Part shown: in pieces, positions 1 through 7,835 of the stretch
Position numbering within the stretch: the stretch's first letter is position 1
How the letters are laid out: every line of letters begins with the position of its first letter
Assembly: GCA_016935595.1 (NCBI GenBank)
Contig: JAFGQQ010000423.1
Location: forward strand, 1 to 11,128
Source of the DNA: Bacteroidales bacterium
GTDB lineage: Bacteria; Bacteroidota; Bacteroidia; Bacteroidales; UBA10428
DNA length: 11,128 nucleotides
Direction of reading: 5' to 3'
Made by a program: the position numbers and the translations under genes
The notes under the pieces: model-generated
What the model was told of the DNA's origin: nothing
Databases searched by the model: none
Seen by the model: only the letters and a program-made list of their open reading frames with translations

Positions 1-306
1 ATCCGAAAAAGGATTGATAACAGAAGCCAATTTAACGGCAGCCAATCTTTTTGGCGTTACTAAAAACCAATTGTTAAAACAACCTGTCAGCCGTTTTATT
101 ATGAAGGAAGACCAGGACATTTACTACCTTCAAAGTAAACGGCTTTTCGAAACCGGAAAAAAACAACAATTTGATATAAGAATGACACAAGAAAAAGGCG
201 AGGTATTCTGGGCTAACTTTATGTGTGTGGCAGTAAGGGCAAATGATGGCAGCCTTTCCTGCAATGCAATTATCAAAAACATAACCGTGCGTAAGCAGGC
301 AGAATT
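1..306 (+). repeat. Kinase PAS module, copy 1 (partial)
   Basis: This is the visible part of the first copy of a module found in three consecutive kinase genes. It aligns without gaps to copy 3 with an offset of 2666 bp. I counted 89 of 101 residues identical to copy 3. Bases 95-132 are identical over 38 nt to 1374-1411 in copy 2. Bases 245-273 are identical over 29 nt in all three copies. Confidence 0.85.
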
Positions 307-1048
307 TATTATTCAAAAACAAAACCAAAAATTACTAGAGATCAACGCCACTAAAGACAAGTTATTCTCCATCATAGCACACGATTTAAAAAGCCCGTTC
401 AGCGCTATTCTTGGATTAAGCGATTTGCTGGTTAAAAATAATGATAAATATGAGAGGAAAAAAATTCAAGAATTTGCAGTAAATATTAACAATTTAATAA
501 AAGAAATCTTTAAATTACTCGAAAACCTGTTGGAATGGTCGAGAATTCAGAGCGGTATGTTAACACCAAATTTTCAAAAATACAATTTAAAAACAATTTT
601 TTATGATATAAGGCTGTTATGCAGCGAAATGGCTAAAAGTAAAAACATTACACTGCGTAACTTAATTTCAACCGATATATTCGTACACTGTGATGTGGAA
701 ATGATAAAAACAGTATTGCGAAATTTAATATCTAATGCAATAAAATTTACTGATAATAATGGTTTTGTTTTAATAAATGCCCGTCAGCATAATTCATTTA
801 TTGAAATTCAGGTTACAGATACGGGTGTAGGAATACCACCTGAAAAAATTTCCAGTTTATTTCAAATAGGAAACAATATAAATCAGGCCGGTACTGCCGG
901 CGAAACTGGAACCGGCTTAGGATTATTGCTTTGCAAAGAATTTGTTGCGAAACATGGAGGGGAAATTTGGGTTGAAAGCGAGGTGGGAAAAGGAAGTACG
1001 TTTAGTTTTACTATAAAACAGGTTGAAAATGAAAAAAAGTGGCAATGA
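1..1048 (+). CDS. PAS sensor histidine kinase, 5' end cut by window edge
   Basis: This is a sensor kinase that should autophosphorylate on histidine and pass phosphate to a receiver. Whole codons start at base 2, giving 348 visible residues. The frame is open at the left edge, and its first visible residues match residue 85 onward of the two downstream kinases, so the true start lies upstream. The TTG at base 14 is not a credible start. Visible residues 1-100 are most of a PAS domain. A coiled linker leads to a HisKA domain with motif AHDLKSPF (His127). The HATPase domain has the N-box Asn at 245 (NAIKFT), G1 box DTGVGIP from 273, and G2 box GTGLGL at 303-308. All catalytic motifs look intact. 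There is no receiver domain and no membrane segment in the visible part, so the protein may be cytosolic. The gene overlaps the next by 20 nt. Family call is firm; signal and partner are unknown. Confidence 0.9.
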   Translation, partial: SEKGLITEANLTAANLFGVTKNQLLKQPVSRFIMKEDQDIYYLQSKRLFETGKKQQFDIRMTQEKGEVFWANFMCVAVRANDGSLSCNAIIKNITVRKQAEFIIQKQNQKLLEINATKDKLFSIIAHDLKSPFSAILGLSDLLVKNNDKYERKKIQEFAVNINNLIKEIFKLLENLLEWSRIQSGMLTPNFQKYNLKTIFYDIRLLCSEMAKSKNITLRNLISTDIFVHCDVEMIKTVLRNLISNAIKFTDNNGFVLINARQHNSFIEIQVTDTGVGIPPEKISSLFQIGNNINQAGTAGETGTGLGLLLCKEFVAKHGGEIWVESEVGKGSTFSFTIKQVENEKKWQ

Positions 1049-1581
1049 CCATAACAAAAAGATAAGAAGGCTTGCCGAAGAGAAACTTCTCAGGCTCAAT
1101 CAAGACTTCGATGAATTAGCACCACAGGATGCAAAGCAGATTTTCTACGAGTTGCAGGTGCACCAGATTGAATTGGAAATGCAGAACGAAGAGCTGCGAA
1201 AAACACAATTCGAATTAGATGATGCCCGTGAAAAATATTTCAGCTTTTTTAACCTGGCGCCGGTCGGATATCTCACCATATCCGAAAAAGGATTGATAAC
1301 AGATGCAAATTTAACGGCAGCCGGTCTTTTCGGCATTGACAGAACCCTATTGTTAAATCAGCCTATCAGCCGGTTTATTATGAAGGAAGACCAGGACATT
1401 TACTACCTTCACCGCAAACATCTTTTTAAAACTGAAGAAAAACAACAATTCGACATACGGTTTACACATAAAGAAGGTGCAATATTTTGGGCTGATTTTG
1501 TATGTGTTGCAGTACAGACAAACGATGGCAGCCTTTCCTGCAATGCAATTATTAAAGATATCACCGAGCGAAAGCAAGCCG
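1029..1581 (+). repeat. Kinase N-terminal helix plus PAS module, copy 2
   Basis: This copy spans the start codon to the end of the PAS domain of the second kinase. It aligns to copy 3 (2416-2968) at a constant offset of 1387 bp with no insertion or deletion. Bases 1065-1108 are identical over 44 nt to 2452-2495. Over residues 12-84 I counted 65 of 73 identical to copy 3, but over residues 85-185 only 76 of 101, so divergence is uneven along the module. Confidence 0.88.
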
Positions 1582-2429
1582 AACTTTTACTTAAACAAAA
1601 AAACGAAGAATTGTTCATCGCTAAAAATCGTGCCGAAGAAAGCGACCGCCTTAAAACTGCCTTCCTGCAAAACCTGGGCCACGAAATTCGCTCCCCCATG
1701 AATGCCATTATGGGCTTCTCTAAATTGATGATTAAACAATATAACAATAAACCTAAACTCGAACATTTTTCCGAAATTATCAGCCAGAGTTGCAAGGACC
1801 TGCTCCATATTATAAATGATATCCTCGATATATCTAAAATAGAATCAGGGCAACTGCCCGTCCATGTCGAAGAATGTGATCTAAATACCATATTTGCCGA
1901 GCTTACTCTTTTTTTTAAGGAGTACCGGAAACGCATTAAAAAACCACAAATTAATTTAATTTTGCAAGCCCAATGCGACTCACCGAGCGTCATAATTTTA
2001 ACCGACAAGATTAAATTGAAACAAATATTTATCAACCTTATCATGAATGCCTTTAAATTTACCAAAAAAGGCAAGATAAAAGGAGGTTGCAAATTCGACG
2101 CCGACAACCGGCTTATATTTTATGTATCAGACACCGGTATTGGCATACCACCGGATAAACAAAATATTATTTTTGAGCGTTTCACTCAATTAAGCCAGGG
2201 CTCAGGCCGGGAATTTGATGGTACAGGACTGGGATTGTCTATAGTTAAAGGATTGGTAAGTTTGTTAGGCGGTGAAATATGGCTCGAATCTGAAACGGGT
2301 AAGGGTAGTATATTTTATTTTTCATTCCCTTATAAAACTTTACAGCCATTGCATCATGAAGCTCCAGTAGTTAAAAAACCTGAAGAATATCGTTTCCTCA
2401 ATAAAACCGAAAGGTATGAAGGCAAATAG
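1029..2429 (+). CDS. PAS sensor histidine kinase (complete, 466 aa)
   Basis: This is a complete sensor kinase without a receiver domain. I chose ATG 1029 over the in-frame TTG 1023 because from 1029 the protein aligns without gaps to the start of the next kinase (both genes are offset by exactly 1387 bp). Residues 12-70 form a charged helical segment, probably a coiled coil. Residues 67-183 are a PAS domain ending in ITERKQAE. A second helix leads to HisKA with His218 in the motif GHEIRSPMN, where Gly replaces the usual Ser. The HATPase domain has Asn340, DTGIGIP from 368, and GTGLGL at 398-403. The last 30 or so residues (about 437-466) match no domain I know. No signal peptide or membrane segment is seen. 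The gene overlaps its upstream neighbour by 20 nt and its downstream neighbour by 14 nt, which suggests one operon and translational coupling. The likely phosphate acceptors are the receivers in the next two genes, which is inference. Confidence 0.93.
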   Translation: MKKSGNDHNKKIRRLAEEKLLRLNQDFDELAPQDAKQIFYELQVHQIELEMQNEELRKTQFELDDAREKYFSFFNLAPVGYLTISEKGLITDANLTAAGLFGIDRTLLLNQPISRFIMKEDQDIYYLHRKHLFKTEEKQQFDIRFTHKEGAIFWADFVCVAVQTNDGSLSCNAIIKDITERKQAELLLKQKNEELFIAKNRAEESDRLKTAFLQNLGHEIRSPMNAIMGFSKLMIKQYNNKPKLEHFSEIISQSCKDLLHIINDILDISKIESGQLPVHVEECDLNTIFAELTLFFKEYRKRIKKPQINLILQAQCDSPSVIILTDKIKLKQIFINLIMNAFKFTKKGKIKGGCKFDADNRLIFYVSDTGIGIPPDKQNIIFERFTQLSQGSGREFDGTGLGLSIVKGLVSLLGGEIWLESETGKGSIFYFSFPYKTLQPLHHEAPVVKKPEEYRFLNKTERYEGK

Positions 2430-2968
2430 CGATAACCGAAACAAAGAGATGAGAAGGCTTGCCGAAGAGAAACTTCTCAGGCTCAATCAAGACTTTGATG
2501 AATTGACACCGCAGGATGCAAAGCAGATTTTCTACGAGTTACAAGTGCACCAGATTGAATTGGAAATGCAGAACGAAGAGCTGCGAAAAACGCAACTCGA
2601 ACTGGATAATGCCCGCGAAAAATATTTCCGTTTGTATAACCTGGCGCCGGCCGGCTATCTTACCATAAACGAAAAAGGATTGATAACAGATGCAAATTTA
2701 ACGGCAGCCGGTCTTTTTGGCGTTGATAAAAACCAATTGCTAAAACAACCTGTCAGCCGTTTTATTATGAAGGAGGACCAGGACATTTACTACCTTCAAA
2801 GTAAACGGCTTTTCGAAACCGGAAAAAAACAACAATTCGAAATAAGAATGATACAAAAAAAAGGAGAGGCATTCTGGGCTGAATTTGTGTGTGTGGCAGT
2901 GAGGGCAAACGATGGCAGCCTTTCCTGCAATGCAATTATTAAAAATATTACAGAGCGCAAGCTCGCCG
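2416..2968 (+). repeat. Kinase N-terminal helix plus PAS module, copy 3
   Basis: This copy opens the hybrid kinase. In the helical segment it is closest to copy 2, and in the PAS core it is clearly closer to copy 1, for which the helical segment is not visible. The stretch at 2911-2939 is identical in all three copies, including silent positions. Confidence 0.88.
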
Positions 2969-5900
2969 AATTGGCGAGCAAGCAGGCGGAAGAGGCGCTG
3001 CGGGATTCAGAGGCACGATATTGTATGCTTTTTCAGGCATCCGCTGACGGCATCCTGGTTGCCGACATTCAAACACAGCGATTCAAATACGCGAATCCGG
3101 CTTTGTGCCGGTTACTCGGATACTCCGAGGAAGAATTAAAAACGATGGGTGTAAAGGATATTCACCCGAAAGATGCTTTAAAAAGCATCGTAGCGGAGTT
3201 CGAAGCCCAAGCCCGCGGAGATAAAACTCTTGCATCGAACATTCCCTGTCTCTGCAAGGACGGCTCAATTATCTATGCGGATATCAACACGGTCAATGTC
3301 ATTATAGATAATGTGGCCTGCAACCTAGGCCTTTTCCGCGACAATACCAAACGCAAGCAAGCAGAGAAAACGCTGAGTGAAAGCGAAGAAAAATTCAGAG
3401 CTATCTTTGACAACGCGAGCGACGGAATGTTTCTTGTAGACATGGAAACCAGAAAATTTTTTATGTGTAATGCAACATGTGCGCGAAAGCTGGGCTATCT
3501 TCAAGAAGAGTTTCCGAACCTGGAAATTGCTGATATACACCCCGCAGAAGATCTGCCTTATATCTACAAGCAGATCGGGATGTTTAGCAGAAATGAAGAG
3601 GGTATTCGCAGTGATATCAGATTCAAGCGAAAAGACGGGGACATTTTTTTTGCCGATCTTAGCCCTGCCCTTATAACAATCGCCGGTAAAAAATTTCTGC
3701 TTATAAGCTTTAGGGATATCACCGAACGCAAAAAAGCGGAAGAGGATATACGGCAGGAACGTATTCTGCTTCGCACGCTTATCAATAATCTGCCCGATGC
3801 TATTTATGTAAAAGACATGGAAGGACGCAAGTTAATAGCTAATTATACCGACTTGCAAATAATGAATTGCACCTCTGAAGCTGAGATAATCGGAAAAACC
3901 GATTTGGAGATTTTTGATACTGTGATTGGATCACGCGGCTTCGCCGAAGACATGTCCGTTTTGCAAACCGGCCAACCTTTGCTAAACCATGAGGATTGTT
4001 TTTTAGATGCAGAAGGAAAACAACATTATCGGCTCATATCCAAAATACCGCTATACGATGAACAAAAACAGATTATCGGACTGGTAGGCTTCGGACAAGA
4101 TATCACCGAGCGTAAGAAGACAGAAGAATCATTGAAAGCATCTGAAATTCGTTACAGGATGTTGTTCGAGAAAGCTATAGACGGGATACTTATTCTTGAT
4201 GCTGATAACGGGGAAATAATAGATGCAAATCCGTCCATAGCTAAAATGCTCGGTTATGAAGTTAAAGATATACCCGGCAAAAAATTTTTGGAACTCGATT
4301 TATTTAAAGATAAACATATCGCAGAACTTTCCTTTGATATACTGAAAGTGAATTCCTATAACCGCTTTGAGGATTTAATCCTCCGGTCAAAGGATGGCCA
4401 TAAAAAGTTTGTGGATTTCATCAGTAATATTTATCAGATCGGCCGGAAACAGGTAATACATTGTAACTTACGCGATGTTACCGATCGTAAGCAAGCGCTG
4501 GACGAAATCCGAAAGTATCGTGAGCACCTGGAAGAATTGGTAAATGAACGAACTGAAAAGCTTAAAAAATCGGAAAAAAACCTTCAAAAAACTAAAGAAT
4601 CAGCAGAGAAGGCCAACCGGGCAAAAAGCGAATTCCTGGCAAACATGAGCCATGAAATACGCACACCCATGAACGCTATTATCGGCTTTTCCGATTTACT
4701 TTATGCAACTATTGAAGATGAAAAACAATTATCTCAAATTGATTCAATCCGTGGCAGCAGCAAAAATCTCCTGAATATAATAAATGATATCCTCGATTTA
4801 TCGAAAATAGAAGCTGGTAAGCTTATCATTGAATACAACACGGTAAGCATGGATAATCTTATTACAGATATCCAGGGAATTTTTTCTCAAAAACTGGAAG
4901 AAAAAGAAATATTTTTCAGTATAGAAAAAGAAGCCGGTATACCGGAAAATTTATTAATGGATGAAGTACGTTTACGGCAGATTTTGTTTAATTTATTAGG
5001 TAACGCGGTTAAATTTACCGATAAAGGATATATTACCCTTACCCTGGGCTACAACATGAAAACGGACCATAAAATTGATTTGATGATTAAAGTTGAGGAC
5101 AGCGGTATAGGCATTCCGAAGGAGCAACAACAAATAATATTTGAAGCGTTCAGCCAACAGGATGGGCAGAGCACACAGAAATATGGAGGAACAGGCTTAG
5201 GTTTACCTATAACGAAAAGACTGGCAGAAATGATGAAAGGTAAAATTACCGTGGAAAGCCAAGTGGGTAAAGGCAGTATTTTTAAAATTATCCTGCCGGA
5301 TATCGAAATAGTTGGCTCAAAAGAAAGTGTCAAAGATGAAAAAATATTTAATCCAAAATCAATAATTTTTGAAGAGGCTAAAATACTAATTGCCGATGAT
5401 AAACAATCGAACCGGAAATTACTAGTTGACCTGCTCGAAAATTCACCGCTCATATTGTTTGAAGCCGAAAACGGGAAAGAAGCTTTGGATATAGCTGTAA
5501 AAAATCATCCCGACCTGATTTTAATGGATTTAAAAATGCCTGAAATGAATGGATACGAAGCAACAAAAATTTTAAAAAACCAGGAAAGCACTAAATTAAT
5601 ACCGGTTATCGCTATTTCTGCATCAACTAAAACATTCAGTTCTGATAAAAAAATACCGGGTATATTTGATGAATACCTGGTAAAGCCAATAAATATATTT
5701 GATTTGGTGGAATTATTGAAAAAGTATTTAAAATACAGAATAATTAAAGAAGTTACTGAAAAAGAACCATCTATCGAAATAAGTGAAGAACAGAAAAAAT
5801 TCATTCCTGAAATTTTAAATGTCCTGGAAAAAAAATTCTTACCCGAATATTACGAAATAATGAAAATTCAAAGTATGGATGAAATCGAAGATTTTGGAAA

Positions 5901-6066
5901 AAAACTGGTTTTAATGGGTGAAAAGTATACTTTTCAGATGATTATTCAATATGGCAAAGATATAGTTTCTTATGCAGATAGCTTTGATGTTGAAAAATTG
6001 CTTAACAAACTTAATATGTTCCCTGCTTTAATCGAAAAAATCAAATCATTATTAAAAAATAAATAA
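2416..6066 (+). CDS. Multi-PAS hybrid histidine kinase with receiver domain (1216 aa)
   Basis: This is a large hybrid sensor kinase. Residues 12-70 form a helical segment. Five PAS domains follow at about 67-183, 196-317, 322-441, 445-569 and 573-694, most ending in a DITERK-like motif. A coiled coil (about 695-735) leads to HisKA with His746 in SHEIRTPMN. The HATPase domain has Asn863, DSGIGIP from 895 and GGTGLGL at 924-930. A receiver domain spans about 988-1105, with acidic pair Asp994/995, phosphoacceptor Asp1038, Ser1068 and Lys1090, all present. The last 95 residues are helical and resemble the HPt-like tail of similar hybrids, but contain no histidine. No membrane segment is apparent, so cytosolic sensing is likely. 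The start ATG overlaps the previous gene by 14 nt, and the stop shares one base with the next start (TAATG). The first 180 residues nearly repeat the previous kinase. PAS 2 is richer in GC than the rest. Confidence 0.95.
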   Translation: MKANSDNRNKEMRRLAEEKLLRLNQDFDELTPQDAKQIFYELQVHQIELEMQNEELRKTQLELDNAREKYFRLYNLAPAGYLTINEKGLITDANLTAAGLFGVDKNQLLKQPVSRFIMKEDQDIYYLQSKRLFETGKKQQFEIRMIQKKGEAFWAEFVCVAVRANDGSLSCNAIIKNITERKLAELASKQAEEALRDSEARYCMLFQASADGILVADIQTQRFKYANPALCRLLGYSEEELKTMGVKDIHPKDALKSIVAEFEAQARGDKTLASNIPCLCKDGSIIYADINTVNVIIDNVACNLGLFRDNTKRKQAEKTLSESEEKFRAIFDNASDGMFLVDMETRKFFMCNATCARKLGYLQEEFPNLEIADIHPAEDLPYIYKQIGMFSRNEEGIRSDIRFKRKDGDIFFADLSPALITIAGKKFLLISFRDITERKKAEEDIRQERILLRTLINNLPDAIYVKDMEGRKLIANYTDLQIMNCTSEAEIIGKTDLEIFDTVIGSRGFAEDMSVLQTGQPLLNHEDCFLDAEGKQHYRLISKIPLYDEQKQIIGLVGFGQDITERKKTEESLKASEIRYRMLFEKAIDGILILDADNGEIIDANPSIAKMLGYEVKDIPGKKFLELDLFKDKHIAELSFDILKVNSYNRFEDLILRSKDGHKKFVDFISNIYQIGRKQVIHCNLRDVTDRKQALDEIRKYREHLEELVNERTEKLKKSEKNLQKTKESAEKANRAKSEFLANMSHEIRTPMNAIIGFSDLLYATIEDEKQLSQIDSIRGSSKNLLNIINDILDLSKIEAGKLIIEYNTVSMDNLITDIQGIFSQKLEEKEIFFSIEKEAGIPENLLMDEVRLRQILFNLLGNAVKFTDKGYITLTLGYNMKTDHKIDLMIKVEDSGIGIPKEQQQIIFEAFSQQDGQSTQKYGGTGLGLPITKRLAEMMKGKITVESQVGKGSIFKIILPDIEIVGSKESVKDEKIFNPKSIIFEEAKILIADDKQSNRKLLVDLLENSPLILFEAENGKEALDIAVKNHPDLILMDLKMPEMNGYEATKILKNQESTKLIPVIAISASTKTFSSDKKIPGIFDEYLVKPINIFDLVELLKKYLKYRIIKEVTEKEPSIEISEEQKKFIPEILNVLEKKFLPEYYEIMKIQSMDEIEDFGKKLVLMGEKYTFQMIIQYGKDIVSYADSFDVEKLLNKLNMFPALIEKIKSLLKNK

Positions 6067-7292
6067 TGGAATTTGAAGAAAATAAAAAGTTTAAAATCCT
6101 GGTGGTTGACGACATTCCTAAAAATATCCAGGTATTAGGAAATATTCTGAAAAAAGCCGATTACCTGGCCGGATTTGCTATAAATGGCAAACAAGCAATG
6201 GATATTCTTCAGAATGCCAACGATTATGATCTTGTTTTATTAGATATTAATATGCCGGTAATGAATGGTTTTGATGTTTGCAGGGCTATGCGGGAAGATA
6301 CCAGGCTTAAGGAAATACCTGTAATATTTTTAACTGCCTATACTGACACGGAAAATATAGTTAAAGGCTTTAATGCAGGCGCCCAGGATTACGTAACAAA
6401 ACCTTTTAATTCAAAGGAATTATTAGCAAGGGTTGACACTCATTTACGATTAAAACAAAAATCCGACCAAGTAAGAAATTTGAATACATTACTTAACGAA
6501 AAAAATAAAAATATAACCCGTAGTATTGTTTATGCAAGCAGCATACAGCAGTCCATGTTGCCTCCGGCCGAAATCCTTAAAAATAATATACCGGATTCTT
6601 TTATACTATACAAACCGAAAGATATTGTAAGCGGGGATTTTTACTGGTTTAAACAAACGCGAAAATTAATTTACATCGTGGCTGCCGATTGCACAGGTCA
6701 CGGAATACCCGGCGCATTTTTAAGTATCCTTGCCTTGGCGCGCCTTAATGAAATTTTTAAAGAAAAACAAAATGTTAAATTTGCCCGGCCGGGCGAAATA
6801 TTAAACGAACTACGGAAACGTATAATAAAATCCCTGCATCAAAATGAGCAGGAGGTTGAATCAAATGACGGTTTAGACATCGCATTCTGTATTATTGATC
6901 TCGAAAACTATATATTGCAATTTTCAGGGGCAAATAATCCTCTATTACTTATTCGTAAAAATTTAGACAATAATTTTGAACTGATTGAAAAGAAAGGTGA
7001 TCGTATGCCTGTTGGTATGCACTTAAGGGATAAGGAGGATTTTATAAATCATGAAATCAAAATTCAGGACGGGGATATTTTTTACATTTTTTCAGACGGG
7101 TATCTTTCCCAATTCGATAGGGAAGGTAAAAAACTTTTTTCCTCAAAGCGTTTTCAGGAAACGTTGCTAAAAAATCAGGATAAACCAATGGAAACACAAA
7201 AACAAATTTTAGAACAAACTTTAGCTGAATGGCAAGGCAAATATGAACAGATTGATGATATTCTGGTAATTGGAATGCGAATTAATATATAA
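6066..7292 (+). CDS. Response regulator with SpoIIE/PP2C-type serine phosphatase output
   Basis: This protein joins a receiver to a SpoIIE/RsbU-type phosphatase, and is the probable output of the three kinases before it. Receiver residues 9-125 have Asp15/Asp16, phosphoacceptor Asp60 (LLDINMP), Thr90 and Lys112 (TKPF). A helical linker (about 126-160) leads to the phosphatase at about 165-406. Its metal-binding motifs are visible: SGDFYWF with Asp191, AADCTGHGIPGAF with Asp208, FSDGY with Asp344, and IDDIL near 396-400. Known relatives dephosphorylate serine on anti-sigma antagonists (partner switching) when the receiver is phosphorylated. No STAS protein, anti-sigma kinase or sigma factor lies in this window, so the substrate is unknown. 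At 408 residues the protein looks complete. Its ATG overlaps the TAA of the hybrid kinase by one base, with no clear ribosome site, so it is probably translated by re-initiation. Confidence 0.93.
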   Translation: MEFEENKKFKILVVDDIPKNIQVLGNILKKADYLAGFAINGKQAMDILQNANDYDLVLLDINMPVMNGFDVCRAMREDTRLKEIPVIFLTAYTDTENIVKGFNAGAQDYVTKPFNSKELLARVDTHLRLKQKSDQVRNLNTLLNEKNKNITRSIVYASSIQQSMLPPAEILKNNIPDSFILYKPKDIVSGDFYWFKQTRKLIYIVAADCTGHGIPGAFLSILALARLNEIFKEKQNVKFARPGEILNELRKRIIKSLHQNEQEVESNDGLDIAFCIIDLENYILQFSGANNPLLLIRKNLDNNFELIEKKGDRMPVGMHLRDKEDFINHEIKIQDGDIFYIFSDGYLSQFDREGKKLFSSKRFQETLLKNQDKPMETQKQILEQTLAEWQGKYEQIDDILVIGMRINI

Positions 7293-7433
7293 AGCAGAAT
7301 AAAAAACAGGAAGAAAACTCATGTTCGATGAATTGAAAAATATAAAAACTGCATAATCAATAGTTTAAAAATTATGGAATTTCATAATAAGAAATTATTA
7401 ATTTAGTGATTTAAAGTATAACATGGTGAATAT

Positions 7434-7835
7434 ATGCCTAAACCAGGTTATGTTTATATAATGACCAATAAAAACCGGACGACACTTTACATTGGAGTAA
7501 CAAACGATTTGTACCGAAGAGTTTACGAGCATAAAAATCATTTGGTAAAAGATTCATTTACTCACAAATACAACCTCGAATATTGCATTTATTACGAGGA
7601 ATTTCCTTGTTTCGATTTGGCAATACAAAGAGAAAAAGAGCTGAAAAAGTGGAACCGCCAAAAGAAAGTAGATTTGATAAACAAAAAAAATCCTGAATGG
7701 AAAGTGTTGATAACAGAACACGGTTTTATTCGAAATAATGTACCTTCCGTTCCAATTCCGCATGTCATTCCGACCGAAGGGAGGAATCATTCAACACAAG
7801 GCAAACCAACCGTCATTCCAAGCAAAGAATGGTGA
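7434..7835 (+). CDS. Small GIY-YIG domain protein with repeat-derived C-terminal tail
   Basis: This is a 133-residue GIY-YIG nuclease-fold protein of the short, stand-alone kind (UPF0213/YhbQ-like). Residues 6-90 carry the domain: GYVYIM (5-10), LYIGVTND with YIG at 19-21, Arg28/Arg29 in LYRRVYEH, and REKELKKWNR (66-75), which should supply the conserved acidic residue. Relatives usually end soon after the NPEW motif (86-89 here). Residues from about 100 on are low in conserved features and include HVIPTEGRNH, encoded by a palindromic repeat at 7767-7787. I infer that the original stop was lost and the frame runs into repeat DNA. A GGTGA sequence lies 4 nt before ATG 7434 and may be the ribosome site. 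The gene sits 141 nt after the phosphatase gene and converges on the ABC transporter gene. The cellular role of such small proteins is poorly defined; DNA cleavage or repair is possible. Confidence 0.85.
   Translation: MPKPGYVYIMTNKNRTTLYIGVTNDLYRRVYEHKNHLVKDSFTHKYNLEYCIYYEEFPCFDLAIQREKELKKWNRQKKVDLINKKNPEWKVLITEHGFIRNNVPSVPIPHVIPTEGRNHSTQGKPTVIPSKEW
7767..7787. repeat. Short palindromic repeat inside the GIY-YIG tail
   Basis: This 21-base element has arms ATTCC and GGAAT. Inside these come GA facing GA (possible sheared G-A pairs), then CC facing GG, and a three-base GAA loop. It has the form of dispersed bacterial repeats whose translation gives VIP-(S/T)-E-x-R-N peptides; that family link is from memory. 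A second, decayed copy may start at 7812 (GTCATTCCAAGC), with only ATTC (7815-7818) facing GAAT (7827-7830). Both lie in frame in the C-terminal tail of the GIY-YIG gene. Confidence 0.6.

Noticed and set aside
14..16. TTG as the start codon of the first kinase
   Set aside because: The frame is open to base 2 and the codons before it match the same PAS module in the other two kinases, so this is an internal leucine codon of a gene cut by the window edge.
1409..2107. Antisense open frame of 232 codons inside the second kinase
   Set aside because: It lies opposite a kinase with intact catalytic motifs and encodes nothing recognisable; it is a shadow of the coding strand.
7378..7396. AATTTC/GAAATT inverted repeat before the GIY-YIG gene
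   Set aside because: Six AT-rich pairs with a seven-base loop are common by chance here, and no T-run follows.
7300..7433. Bacteroidota-type promoter before the GIY-YIG gene
   Set aside because: A TAATTTAG sequence near 7399-7406 is one base off the TAnnTTTG form, but I see no convincing partner at -33, and such matches are frequent in this AT-rich sequence.
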